A stretch of DNA of 13,981 nucleotides from Chitinophagia bacterium (GCA_010027295.1 RGVM01000018.1:1-13981), one strand, 5' to 3'. Counted from the first letter of the stretch, positions 1 to 8,596 are shown. Numbers and translations: made by a program. The notes: generated by a model not told the origin, from the letters alone.

Positions 1-672
1 GTATCCGTTGCCAAACAGTACCAGCACCAGGGTCTTTCCCTGTGCGACCTCATCAATGAGGGTAACCTGGGCCTCATCAAGGCCGCCCAGCGTTTCGACG
101 AGACCAAAGGATTCAAGTTCATCTCCTATGCTGTATGGTGGATCCGTCAGTCCATCTTGCAAGCCCTCGCCGAGCAGGGCAGGCTGGTACGCCTCCCTCA
201 GAACAAGATTGGCACCTACAACAAGGCCAATAAGGCTTACATGGCCTTCGAGCAGGAGCATGAAAGAGAGCCTTCTACCGAGGAGCTTGCTGAGCTTCTT
301 GACATGAGCGAGACCGAGATCAACAACATCTTCCAAAGCAATACCCGCCACACCTCGCTGGATGCACCGGTACATGAGGCGGAAGACGTTGCTATGGGCG
401 ATATGCTGCCGGGTGGCGACGAGACGGATGACGACGTCATCAAGGACTCGCTGCGTGCAGAAATCCGCAGGGTCCTGAAATCACTGAGTCCGCGCGAAGC
501 CGAGATTGTAAATGCCTACTTCGGACTTGATGGGGAGAACGGCGTCACCATCGAGCAGATAGGTCATAAATACGACCTCACTAAGGAGCGTATCCGCCAG
601 ATCAAGGAGCGCGCCATCAAGAGGCTGCAGAAAGCACGCTACAGCAATGCCCTGAAAGCCTATCTGGGTTAA
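1..672 (+). CDS. rpoD: RNA polymerase primary sigma factor RpoD/SigA, 3' part
   Basis: This is the group 1 (housekeeping) sigma-70 factor, which directs RNA polymerase to most promoters. The frame is open from base 1 and gives 223 residues. It begins inside region 2.1 (VSVAKQYQ), so by comparison with typical Bacteroidetes RpoD of about 287 residues roughly 64 N-terminal residues lie outside the window. Visible parts in order are: region 2 with DLINEGNLGLIKAAQRFD and the DNA-melting/-10 segment FKFISYAVWWIRQSI (residues 20-57); region 3 (about 60-135), which includes EREPSTEELAELL; and region 4.2 with the helix-turn-helix DLTKERIRQIKERAIKRLQ (about 193-211). The ending KARYSNALKAYLG fits my memory of Chitinophagaceae/Sphingobacteriia homologues. 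Bacteroidetes RpoD is short because it lacks the long region 1.1 and the non-conserved insertion. A strong terminator follows directly. The family call is very secure. Confidence 0.96.
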   Translation, partial: VSVAKQYQHQGLSLCDLINEGNLGLIKAAQRFDETKGFKFISYAVWWIRQSILQALAEQGRLVRLPQNKIGTYNKANKAYMAFEQEHEREPSTEELAELLDMSETEINNIFQSNTRHTSLDAPVHEAEDVAMGDMLPGGDETDDDVIKDSLRAEIRRVLKSLSPREAEIVNAYFGLDGENGVTIEQIGHKYDLTKERIRQIKERAIKRLQKARYSNALKAYLG

Positions 673-697
673 ATAATATCGACTTTTTTCTATGATG

Positions 698-730
698 AGG
701 CTCCCCATCCCGGGGAGCCTTGTTTTTTGG
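698..730 (+). terminator. Intrinsic terminator of rpoD
   Basis: A perfect 9-bp stem pairs AGGCTCCCC (698-706) with GGGGAGCCT (712-720) around the 5-base loop ATCCC. It is followed by TGTTTTTTGG (721-730). It starts 26 bases after the rpoD stop codon. The GC-rich stem plus T-run is a textbook Rho-independent terminator and separates rpoD from the lipoprotein gene downstream. Confidence 0.9.
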
Positions 731-776
731 CTTCGCTTCCTAGAACCGTGTGGTCGCTTTGTTGTTATTGTTCCGT

Positions 777-1730
777 ATGCCGGAATCGGAAATCCTCAGA
801 ATTGTACCATCAGGTCATCGTTCGTTGCATCTGGGACGCGCATCATTTCTTCCCGTGGCCTTGATATCCCTGATTCTCTCATCTTGCGAAAAGGATATCA
901 CGATTGACCTGAAACAGAAGGAATCCTCGCTCGTGGTCGATGCCAGCATCGAGAACGGGCAGCCTCCTTTCGTCATCCTTTCGAGCAGCCTTGGATACTA
1001 CGACCGCATCGATCCCAAGGTCCTGGCATCTTCCTTCGTTCGGAGGGCGGAAGTTTTTGTGTCGGATGGGATGCGAAAGGTCCGGCTAAAGGAGGATTCC
1101 ACCCGTTTCGGCTCTGGACTCTGGCTGGTGCATTATTCCATCGACCCCGCGGACCCGGTCAGTGGAATGGTAGGGAAACTTGGCATCACATATACTTTGG
1201 ATATTCGAACAGGTGGGAAGGACTATCGGGCTGTGACGACTATTCCCTCCATCACCCGCCGAATCGACTCCCTCTGGTGGGAGAGTATCCGTCGCCCGCA
1301 GGATGCTGCCGACTCCAACCGTGCCATTCTGATGCTGAAAGGGACAGACAAACCCGGCCTGGGGAGTTATATCCGATATTTCACGCGGGTCAATCGAGAA
1401 ACCTTCCTGCCTGGTACCAATTCCGTATTCGACGACCAGGTGATTGATGGAACGACCTATACAGTGGAAGTGGACCGGGGCGTCAGTCGGAATGAGGCCT
1501 TCAACCCTGATAATGACTATTTCCAACGCGGGGACACCGTTGTGTTCAAGCTCTGCGAGATTGACAAGTCAACCTACGATTTCTGGAGGACGCTCGAGTT
1601 CAGTTTCCAAAGCGTGGGCAATCCCTTCTCAAATCCCATCAAGGTGCTTGGCAATGTCTCGGGGGGCGCATTGGGATGCTTCTCGGGATATGCCGCACAA
1701 TACCGGGGATTGATTATCCCCAAGCGCTGA
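777..1730 (+). CDS. DUF4249-family lipoprotein
   Basis: A predicted outer-membrane-associated lipoprotein of the Bacteroidetes family DUF4249, whose molecular role is unknown. The 317-residue reading begins at ATG 777. An in-frame GTG at 750 would add nine residues, and a TTG at 825 would give a more typical signal peptide of about 20 residues, so the start is uncertain. The hydrophobic stretch FLPVALISLIL leads into the lipobox L34-S35-S36-C37, followed by EKDITIDL. The segment ESSLVVDASIENGQPPFVIL just after the cysteine and the C-terminal part with GNPFSNPIKVLGNVSGGALG and GYAAQY are typical of the family, and the length is normal. DUF4249 genes often sit directly behind a TonB-dependent receptor with a carboxypeptidase-like domain, but none is present here: the upstream neighbour is the terminated rpoD gene. 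Family assignment is good; function is unknown. Confidence 0.85.
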   Translation: MPESEILRIVPSGHRSLHLGRASFLPVALISLILSSCEKDITIDLKQKESSLVVDASIENGQPPFVILSSSLGYYDRIDPKVLASSFVRRAEVFVSDGMRKVRLKEDSTRFGSGLWLVHYSIDPADPVSGMVGKLGITYTLDIRTGGKDYRAVTTIPSITRRIDSLWWESIRRPQDAADSNRAILMLKGTDKPGLGSYIRYFTRVNRETFLPGTNSVFDDQVIDGTTYTVEVDRGVSRNEAFNPDNDYFQRGDTVVFKLCEIDKSTYDFWRTLEFSFQSVGNPFSNPIKVLGNVSGGALGCFSGYAAQYRGLIIPKR

Positions 1731-1750
1731 CCTAGCCGCCCGGCAACCGC

Positions 1751-1787
1751 AGCCGGTCGGAATTTCGCTCGGCTGGCTGTATTTTTG
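1751..1787 (+). terminator. Probable terminator of the DUF4249 gene, overlapping a trxB promoter element
   Basis: A 9-bp stem containing two G-U wobbles pairs AGCCGGTCG (1751-1759) with CGGCTGGCT (1770-1778) around a 10-base loop. It is followed by GTATTTTTG. It begins 20 bases after the DUF4249 stop codon, which fits a Rho-independent terminator. The T-run is also a match to TAnnTTTG, described under the trxB promoter. Confidence 0.65.
1780..1787 (+). promoter_or_regulatory. Candidate -7 promoter element of trxB
   Basis: TATTTTTG matches the Bacteroidetes -7 consensus TAnnTTTG at all six fixed positions and lies 26 bases before the trxB ATG, which would give a leader of about 20 bases. I could not find a convincing TTTG-type -33 box at the expected distance. 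The element also coincides with the T-run of a terminator hairpin, so the match may be accidental. Confidence 0.4.
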
Positions 1788-1813
1788 TTCGTTCACTCCT
1801 TTAATACATCTAC

Positions 1814-2761
<948 letters not shown>

Positions 2762-2854
2762 CCGTCGCAGGATCCGTATAGGCTCTTCGCCCATTGCGGC
2801 AGATCCGGACAAATTGCAGATTGACAGGGGGTTCTCGCTACCCTTTGACACGAA

Positions 2855-2891
2855 AAAGCCGGGATGAAACGTATCCTTTCATCCCGGCTTT
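2855..2891. terminator. Bidirectional terminator between trxB and the SusCD operon
   Basis: A perfect 15-bp inverted repeat pairs 2855-2869 (AAAGCCGGGATGAAA) with 2877-2891 around the 7-base loop CGTATCC. On the minus strand the stem runs into five Ts (2857-2853), a good terminator for the convergent DUF4397 gene that ends at 2917. On the plus strand it is followed by GGATTTTAG, a weaker T-run, and could stop trxB transcripts. The rest of 2762-2916 shows nothing recognisable. Confidence 0.9.
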
Positions 2892-2916
2892 GGATTTTAG
2901 GGCTTCCCAACATGGG

Positions 2917-3657
2917 TCAGTACGTCGTGAAACTCGTGAGCGTCCGGGCGCTGGTGCCGGATGTCACCTGATAGTTGCCGCGGAAGACGACGGTATAGCT
3001 CCGCTTCTCGCGGGGAAGGATTCCATTCAGCTGGGTGAGGTTGGTGGTCGTGCCGGCAGCCCTGACAAAGAGCGTGTCCGCGATGTCGGTGGCAAAGGGT
3101 ATGAAGCCGGTCACCGCGTTCGTAGCCACGTTGCTGAAGATGTTCGCCTGGCGCTTGATGGAGAAGATATCCACCGCTGGCACCGCCGTGCGGGCGAAGA
3201 TCAGATTTGCGAAACGGATCCGTGCGGTACTGTCCTTGGGTACTTCGATGTTGTCCTTGACGACCAGCTGTTTGGTGGCGGTGATGGTGTCATAGGTGAA
3301 AATGGTGTAGTTGGAGCCGGCATCGAAGGTGTTGCTGAACTTCACGGGGGTCTGCGTGGTCGTCAGCAGGGTGTCCCTGATTTCGATGTTCCGCGTCCCC
3401 GGGTTGATGGCGGAATAGTATGAGATGGATGGGAAGAGGCCGCCGTAGGCGATGCCTGCGCCCGTCACCGGAATATTGTCGATGTAGACGTAGTTGCGCG
3501 TGGCGTTGAGGGTGGCGCTGTAGACCTTGATGAAGGCCTTGCCGCTCAGGTCCGTCTGTTCGGAGAGATAGAGCTTTGTCTCCTTCTCGCAGGCGCTCAG
3601 CAGGAGGATGGTCGCCAGGATGCCGAGGACGGGTATGTTGCGTATGATCCTTTCCAT
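2917..3657 (-). CDS. DUF4397 domain lipoprotein, last gene of the SusCD operon
   Basis: A 246-residue lipoprotein with a basic N-terminus, a hydrophobic core and the lipobox L20-S21-A22-C23, followed by EKETK. The segment KAFIKVYSATLNATRNYVYIDN (from about residue 40), then GTRNIEIRD and SNYTIFTYDT, fits the DUF4397 beta-sandwich domain; a second similar half with ARIRFANLIFARTAVPAVDIF follows, as is common in this family. DUF4397 proteins are thought to be extracytoplasmic, but their ligand is unknown. The gene starts 19 bases behind the SusD-like gene and ends at the strong hairpin 2855-2891, so it is very likely the third cistron of that operon and may act as an accessory surface lipoprotein of the transporter. 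This role is inferred from position only. Confidence 0.82.
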   Translation of the reverse strand: MERIIRNIPVLGILATILLLSACEKETKLYLSEQTDLSGKAFIKVYSATLNATRNYVYIDNIPVTGAGIAYGGLFPSISYYSAINPGTRNIEIRDTLLTTTQTPVKFSNTFDAGSNYTIFTYDTITATKQLVVKDNIEVPKDSTARIRFANLIFARTAVPAVDIFSIKRQANIFSNVATNAVTGFIPFATDIADTLFVRAAGTTTNLTQLNGILPREKRSYTVVFRGNYQVTSGTSARTLTSFTTY

Positions 3658-3676
3658 GTTTTCTCTTTTTTTAGGA

Positions 3677-5296
3677 TTACTTCTGACTGAACCACTGCTC
3701 CTTGGTATTGTAGTCGAGGTCCAAGGCGCCCAGTCTCTGCAGTTCCGCGACGTTATAGAGGTACTCTGAGTTGTACCTCGGGCGGGCGCGGTATACGAGC
3801 TTCCCCTTGTTGTCGATGAATAGGTCTATACCGGAGGGCGGTGTGAAGTCTGCATACACCTGGTTGGTAGTGCCTTGTTCGATGTCCGTGTAGTGGTATC
3901 GTCGCATGTCCGTCCAGGTCTCCTGCATGCCCCAGCCATATAGTGCAATGTATTTCTGCAGCATGATATGGGACAATCTCAGATTTGCGGCGGTGGGTAC
4001 GACGGCCAGGAATGCGTTCTTGATGGCGGGTGTGATGACCCATTGGGTGCGAATTCCGTACGAGAAGTCGGCCAGCAACTGGTCGATGTTGAGGCTGATG
4101 CCATCGGTGTAATTGGCCAGCGCCTCGGCCCGCATACCCTTGCGGTAGTAGGCTTCCGCCAGGATGAACTTCATCATGCTGGCGGTGAAGACGGGGAAGG
4201 GGGCTCCGTTCCGGAAGATATATCGGGAGCCGGTGTCCACGGTCGGGGCCGTCGAAGTGGAGAAAAGTCCACCCCAGAAATTGCGGGGCTGGTCGTTTGT
4301 GGCGAGTCCCGACGTGCCCTTGTTGGGCAGTATGCCGCGAATCGTGTTGTTGGGGTTCTCCCTGAGGAGATAGAAGGCACGGGGGTCGGACACCCCGGCG
4401 AAGACGGGGTTCGCGCCGGTCATGAGGTTGGCGATATAGGCGCCCTGCCGCATGGTGCCGACGTTGTTGCGATAGGGACCGTAGAAGTTGGATGTACCCG
4501 TGATGCCCGTATTCGCGAAAGTCATCGTCGCATTGTCCGCATTCGTCAGCATGGCCTGGCTGGCATACTTGATGACCGAGTCGGGACTGTAGTTCGACTT
4601 GTTGCTGAGATGGTTGAAGGATAGCGCCAGGGTTGCGTATACGAACTTCTTCCATTTGTTGACGTCACCCTTGAGGAAATAAGCGTCCCCCTTGGCCAGG
4701 TTGGCCTGACTGACGCCATCGCCTGTGCGGTTGAGGTAGTCGAGGGCCTGCCTGGCGATGACACGTACGGTGTCATAGACATCGGGCTGGGTGTCGTACT
4801 TGAACACCAGCTGACTCGTGTTGAAGGCTTCGCGCATGATGATCTCCCCGTACATCTCGGTCGTCACCAGCCAGCTCCAGGCCCGGATGGCGTAACCGAC
4901 GCCGACGTAGTCCCATTTCTTCTCCTCGATGCCCCACTCGATCATGCGGTTGAGGTTCTGACCCATGCCGTAGTAGTGCATGGCCCAGATGGAGCCCATC
5001 ACGTCACTCGCTCCCGTGGCGCCGCCCATCTGGTCGTACTGGTTTCCTGCGCCGTTGGAGGCCCAGTACTGGATGTAGCGACCGACGTTCATGCCGTCGT
5101 TGGCGAGGCCGTAGGCGGAACCCGCGGCGGAGGAATTGCCGTGGAAGTTGCTGATGATGCCCGGGAGTAGCGTCTCGATGGGCACCCGTACCGTGGCATT
5201 GGGATTCGTGTAGGCCTCGTCAATCTGCTTCTTGCAGCCTCCTAAGAGGAGTGCGAGGGCCGCCAGGGTTCCAAGGCTGTATATGCTGCGTTTCAT
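3677..5296 (-). CDS. SusD/RagB-family surface lipoprotein (SusD-like_2 type)
   Basis: The substrate-capturing lipoprotein partner of the SusC-type channel encoded just upstream. It has 539 residues, with the signal peptide MKRSIYSLGTLAALALLLGG and lipid-attachment Cys21 (lipobox LGGC) followed by KKQIDEAYTNPN, the usual start of mature SusD proteins. The tetratricopeptide-like helices include YVGVGYAIRAWSWLVTTEMYGEI (about 130-152) and FILAEAYYRKGMRAEALANYTDGI in the C-terminal half. The closing motif RPRYNSEYLYN and the absence of classical SusD landmarks suggest the SusD-like_2 (PF12771) branch. It starts 23 bases behind susC. The ligand cannot be read from the sequence, and neighbouring genes encode no glycoside hydrolase, peptidase or sulfatase to suggest one. 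Confidence 0.93.
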   Translation of the reverse strand: MKRSIYSLGTLAALALLLGGCKKQIDEAYTNPNATVRVPIETLLPGIISNFHGNSSAAGSAYGLANDGMNVGRYIQYWASNGAGNQYDQMGGATGASDVMGSIWAMHYYGMGQNLNRMIEWGIEEKKWDYVGVGYAIRAWSWLVTTEMYGEIIMREAFNTSQLVFKYDTQPDVYDTVRVIARQALDYLNRTGDGVSQANLAKGDAYFLKGDVNKWKKFVYATLALSFNHLSNKSNYSPDSVIKYASQAMLTNADNATMTFANTGITGTSNFYGPYRNNVGTMRQGAYIANLMTGANPVFAGVSDPRAFYLLRENPNNTIRGILPNKGTSGLATNDQPRNFWGGLFSTSTAPTVDTGSRYIFRNGAPFPVFTASMMKFILAEAYYRKGMRAEALANYTDGISLNIDQLLADFSYGIRTQWVITPAIKNAFLAVVPTAANLRLSHIMLQKYIALYGWGMQETWTDMRRYHYTDIEQGTTNQVYADFTPPSGIDLFIDNKGKLVYRARPRYNSEYLYNVAELQRLGALDLDYNTKEQWFSQK

Positions 5297-5319
5297 GATT
5301 CTCTTGTTTGCGGTTCTGT

Positions 5320-8300
5320 TTAGAAGCCTGCCCTGAGCCCGAAGTTGAGACCGAGCGGGAGGGGCAGCGTGCCATAGTCGAATCCGAATGCGCCCACGCC
5401 GCGGGTGCCTGCCGTGTTGCCGTTCACCTGCGGGTCGGCTCCGCGATAGTTGGTGATCAGGATCAGGTCGCTACCGGTGATGAACACATCGAGCGACTTG
5501 AGCCCGTTGATCAGCATCCTCATGTTATCCTTGTTGAATCCGTAGCTCAGCGTGATATCCTGCAGCCTCAGCCAGTTGACGTTCTTCTGTATGAACGCCT
5601 CTTCGGGCATGGAGGTGAAGAATGCATCATTGTAGTAGGGGATGACAGTGATCGTATTGGGCGTCGGGTTGGCCGAGTTCTGGTAGTTGTCTTTCAGCAC
5701 GCCGTCGATGATGCGTGGCGTCATACGGTCAATCGTCAGCCTGCTGCGACCACTCCGGGTGAGGAACATCTCCGTGCCGTTGAAGATGTCGCCGCCTATC
5801 TTCATGTTCCAGAGGAAGCTGAGGCGGAGCGACTTGTAGCGGAGGGAGTTCAGGGTACCCAGGGTGAAGAGTGGGTTCCTGTCGCCTCTGACCTTGAAGA
5901 TGCCCTCCACCACCGGCAGTCCATTGAGCGGGTTTATGAGGATCTGCCCGTTGTTGTTGCGCTCATATCCGAAGGAGGTGATCGAAGTGGTTGCACCGTT
6001 CAGCACCAGGCCGCCACGGGCGTTGCCGTAGAGCCAGGTGTCGGAGATATAATACTCCGCCACGTTGCGGGGCATGTCTACGACCCGGTTCCACATGCGG
6101 TTGTAGTTGAACCGCACGTTCCATCCGAATTTCTTCTTGTTGAAGATCGACGCGTCGGCCGCCACTTCGATGCCTTTGTTCCGGGTGCTGGCGGCGTTCT
6201 GCGTGTTCAGGACGAAACCTGTTCCGTAGCTGAGGCGGAAGTTCTCGATGATCTGGCCCTTGTTGAGGGTGTTGTAGTACGTTACGTCCAGGCCTATGCG
6301 GCTCCGCAGGAAGCGGAACTCCGTTCCCATCTCATGCGTCTGCTGGCGCTCGGGACCCAGGTCAGGGTTGGCATTAGTGAAGCCGTAGGAGAATCCCCCG
6401 CCGGAGGCGAAGTTGTTCACGAACACCGACTGCGTGGAGTATGGGCTGTTGAGGCGGGCGGTACCGGCCAGCGAAGTGCGTACCTTCCAGTAGGAGAGGA
6501 TGTCACCCTTCTTGAGGAAGGGGAGCACATCGCTCATGATCACGCTGAGGCTTCCACCGGGGTAGTTGTAGTTCCTGTTCTTCTCGGGAAGTGTCGAGGC
6601 CGACTCGAAGCGGTGCGTGTAGTTTATGAACACCATGTTCTTCCAGTTCACCGCGAACTCGCCGAAATAGGCGAACTGCCTCAGCACCGACTTGTTCCAC
6701 TCGCCGTAGTTGTTGCGCAGCAGGCGAACCCTGGTGCTCTCGAGGGTGTTGCTGCTGTCATAGTCGGTCGGACTCTTGAGCTGGTTACCCGACACGGCGA
6801 ACATGCGGGTTTCGTAATCCTGCCACATGGTTCCGGTCATGAGACGGAAGTTGAACTTCCCGACCTTCTTGCGCGCCGTTGCGGTTATCGTGTGATTGTA
6901 TCCGATGTACTTACGCCAGTAGTTGTCCTGCGAACCGTTGAGGGCGCGGGACAGGTAGTAGGAGGCGGGATGGTAGATGGTCCAGCCCTCCGAATTGTAC
7001 GTATCGAGTCCGAAACGTCCAGACACCGTCAGCCATTCCCAGGGCCGGATGTTGATCCCCAGCGTCCCCATGTAGCGTTCCGTGACATCCTTGCTTCGGT
7101 TGTTCTTGACGTTCCAGAGGGGGTTGTCGTAGTCGGCATTGGGGTTGGAACTGAAGACGGGCTGCTTGGCGCCGCTGGGGTCCTCGTAGTTCAGGATGGA
7201 GGTCTGGTTCGGCCAGATGAGCAGGCTGAGCATATAGCCGCCTGCGCTCCGCAGCACCTTGTCGTTGTCGCTGTAGACATAGGTCAGGGAAGGGGTGATG
7301 TCTATCTTGTCCTTCCAGAGCTTTGTCGTGTTGGAAATACGGAAGTTGACCCGCTTGAAGTCGTTGTTCGGCACGACGCCCTGCTGGTTGAAGATGGACG
7401 TCGATATGCGGAAAACCGAATTCTTCACGCCGAAGTCCATGCCCAGGTTGTGCGTCTGCGACACTCCGGTCCGGAAGAAGACGTTCTTGTTGTCGAACAG
7501 CTGCTGGGCCGTGTCGTAAGGAGCGCCGAAGTAGCTGAAGACGGGCGAGTAGACGCCGTTGGTGCCGTTCTCATAGTCCTCGAAGGTCTTGGGAAAGCGG
7601 TTGAGCTTTTGGATGCGGATGGAGTTGTCGTATTGTACGGCAAGCTTGTTGCTCTTCGCTTTGCGCGTGGTGATGATGATGGCGCCGGAACTCGCCTGGC
7701 TACCATAGAGGGCGGTGGCTTCGGGGCCCTTCAGCACCGTCACGCTCTCGATGTCGGCGGGGTTGAGGTCTGCAATGCGGTTGGTGTAGTCGTTGTCACG
7801 GTTGGATCGGTCGGAGGCCAGGCCCAGTCCGCTGCCGCCGCCCGATGTCTGGTTCATCGTCTGGTTATCCATGATCACGCCGTCAACCACGAAGAGAGGC
7901 TCGTTGCTGAGCGACAGCGAGTTGAAGCCTCTGAGCACGATCGAGGAGGAGGCACCTGCCGTTCCGCCCGTGGGGTTGATGGTGAGACCAGCCACGCGGC
8001 CGGCCAGGCCGTTGACGAAGTTCTCGCGCTGGGTTTCCTTGACTTCGTCACCATCGACCTTCTGGACGGAATAGCCGAGTTCGCGGGGGTTTCTTTTAAT
8101 GTCCATGGCTGTTACCACGACCTCGCTGAGGGTGTTGTCGGTCGCTGTCAGGACGATGCGGGGGGCTGCATCACCCACCGTGAGTTGACGCTCCTCGTAT
8201 CCCACCGAGGTGATCACGAGCACCTGACCCTTGGCGGCCTGGATGGTGAAGTTGCCGTTGTTGTCGGACACGGCGGAACGTTTCGTCCCTTTCACTGTGA

Positions 8301-8430
8301 CCGTCGCGTTCGGCACCCTTTCGTTGCCGGATGAGAGGATGGTTCCCTTGACGGTCAGTTCCTGGCCATTCGCCAGGGATAATGACAGAGTCAGGGCCAA
8401 TCCCATCAGGACTCTGGAAAATGGCTTCAT
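5320..8430 (-). CDS. SusC/RagA-family TonB-linked outer-membrane transporter
   Basis: A 1036-residue TonB-dependent channel that imports substrates held by its SusD partner, powered by the TonB-ExbBD complex. In order: a signal peptide (1-22, likely cut near NGQ/ELTV); a carboxypeptidase-regulatory-like beta-sandwich, TVKGTILSSGNERVPNATVT to SVGYEERQLTV (about 26-85); the region LSEVVVTAMD (101-110), typical of SusC proteins at the TonB-box position; a plug domain with FVNGLAGRVAGLTI, SIVLRGFNSL, PLFVVDG and ESVTVLKGPEATALYGSQASSG (about 115-245); then a long beta-barrel ending in GLNFGLRAGF with a terminal Phe, as expected for BAM-dependent barrels. Length is normal and no frame breaks are seen. 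There is no N-terminal signalling extension and no sigma/anti-sigma pair nearby, so ECF-type transenvelope control is not suggested. The first cistron of a susC-susD-DUF4397 operon. Confidence 0.96.
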   Translation of the reverse strand: MKPFSRVLMGLALTLSLSLANGQELTVKGTILSSGNERVPNATVTVKGTKRSAVSDNNGNFTIQAAKGQVLVITSVGYEERQLTVGDAAPRIVLTATDNTLSEVVVTAMDIKRNPRELGYSVQKVDGDEVKETQRENFVNGLAGRVAGLTINPTGGTAGASSSIVLRGFNSLSLSNEPLFVVDGVIMDNQTMNQTSGGGSGLGLASDRSNRDNDYTNRIADLNPADIESVTVLKGPEATALYGSQASSGAIIITTRKAKSNKLAVQYDNSIRIQKLNRFPKTFEDYENGTNGVYSPVFSYFGAPYDTAQQLFDNKNVFFRTGVSQTHNLGMDFGVKNSVFRISTSIFNQQGVVPNNDFKRVNFRISNTTKLWKDKIDITPSLTYVYSDNDKVLRSAGGYMLSLLIWPNQTSILNYEDPSGAKQPVFSSNPNADYDNPLWNVKNNRSKDVTERYMGTLGINIRPWEWLTVSGRFGLDTYNSEGWTIYHPASYYLSRALNGSQDNYWRKYIGYNHTITATARKKVGKFNFRLMTGTMWQDYETRMFAVSGNQLKSPTDYDSSNTLESTRVRLLRNNYGEWNKSVLRQFAYFGEFAVNWKNMVFINYTHRFESASTLPEKNRNYNYPGGSLSVIMSDVLPFLKKGDILSYWKVRTSLAGTARLNSPYSTQSVFVNNFASGGGFSYGFTNANPDLGPERQQTHEMGTEFRFLRSRIGLDVTYYNTLNKGQIIENFRLSYGTGFVLNTQNAASTRNKGIEVAADASIFNKKKFGWNVRFNYNRMWNRVVDMPRNVAEYYISDTWLYGNARGGLVLNGATTSITSFGYERNNNGQILINPLNGLPVVEGIFKVRGDRNPLFTLGTLNSLRYKSLRLSFLWNMKIGGDIFNGTEMFLTRSGRSRLTIDRMTPRIIDGVLKDNYQNSANPTPNTITVIPYYNDAFFTSMPEEAFIQKNVNWLRLQDITLSYGFNKDNMRMLINGLKSLDVFITGSDLILITNYRGADPQVNGNTAGTRGVGAFGFDYGTLPLPLGLNFGLRAGF

Positions 8431-8453
8431 ATATCAGTTTTTGTGAGTGATAT
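8431..8453 (-). repeat. Inverted repeat directly before the susC start codon
   Basis: ATATCA (8431-8436) and TGATAT (8448-8453) are perfect inverted repeats around 11 bases. In the susC mRNA they would form a 6-bp hairpin whose 3' arm ends at the base before the AUG. It could affect translation initiation or be an operator site, but an AT-rich 6-bp repeat can also arise by chance. Confidence 0.45.
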
Positions 8454-8466
8454 CGAATGCATTACG

Positions 8467-8498
8467 CCTGTCCGACACGATATCTGCGACCGGACAGG
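8467..8498 (-). repeat. Inverted repeat (hairpin) in the susC upstream region
   Basis: CCTGTCCG (8467-8474) pairs perfectly with CGGACAGG (8491-8498) around a 16-base loop that contains the palindrome GATATC (8479-8484). It lies 37-68 bases upstream of the susC ATG and, if the promoter is near 8508-8540, within the transcribed leader. There is no T-run, so it is not a simple terminator. It may be a leader hairpin or a binding site for a dimeric regulator. Confidence 0.5.
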
Positions 8499-8507
8499 GG
8501 TGCAATG

Positions 8508-8550
8508 GAAACATAAAATTACGTTAATAAAATATATAATGGAATACTGT
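8508..8550 (-). promoter_or_regulatory. AT-rich promoter region of the SusCD operon
   Basis: This is a strongly AT-rich island in otherwise GC-rich DNA, upstream of susC and behind the preceding gene. Read on the minus strand it holds TATGTTTC (8515-8508) and TATATTTT (8538-8531), each one mismatch from the Bacteroidetes -7 consensus TAnnTTTG. No clear -33 box at proper spacing was found, so the exact start site is open; either choice predicts a leader of roughly 70-95 bases. The remaining part, 8551-8596, contains no clear terminator for the upstream NhaD gene. Confidence 0.45.
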
Positions 8551-8596
8551 TCCGTCAACGGCGGATAACCTGCGGGGGTGGCGAAACCCTGCGAGG

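Noticed and set aside
692..907. Short 71-codon open frame after rpoD
   Set aside because: It begins inside the rpoD terminator and overlaps the DUF4249 gene in another frame, with no protein features.
5308..8334. Very long plus-strand open frame opposite susC
   Set aside because: It is in codon register with a clear SusC gene and encodes a Val/Gly/His-rich sequence with no recognisable domain; it is explained by the lack of TTA, CTA and TCA codons in susC.
8568..8595. Possible terminator after nhaD (GGGGT/ACCCT pairing and the CCTGCG repeat)
   Set aside because: The stem is only about 5 bp, there is no T-run on the minus strand, and the CCTGCG copies are direct, not inverted.
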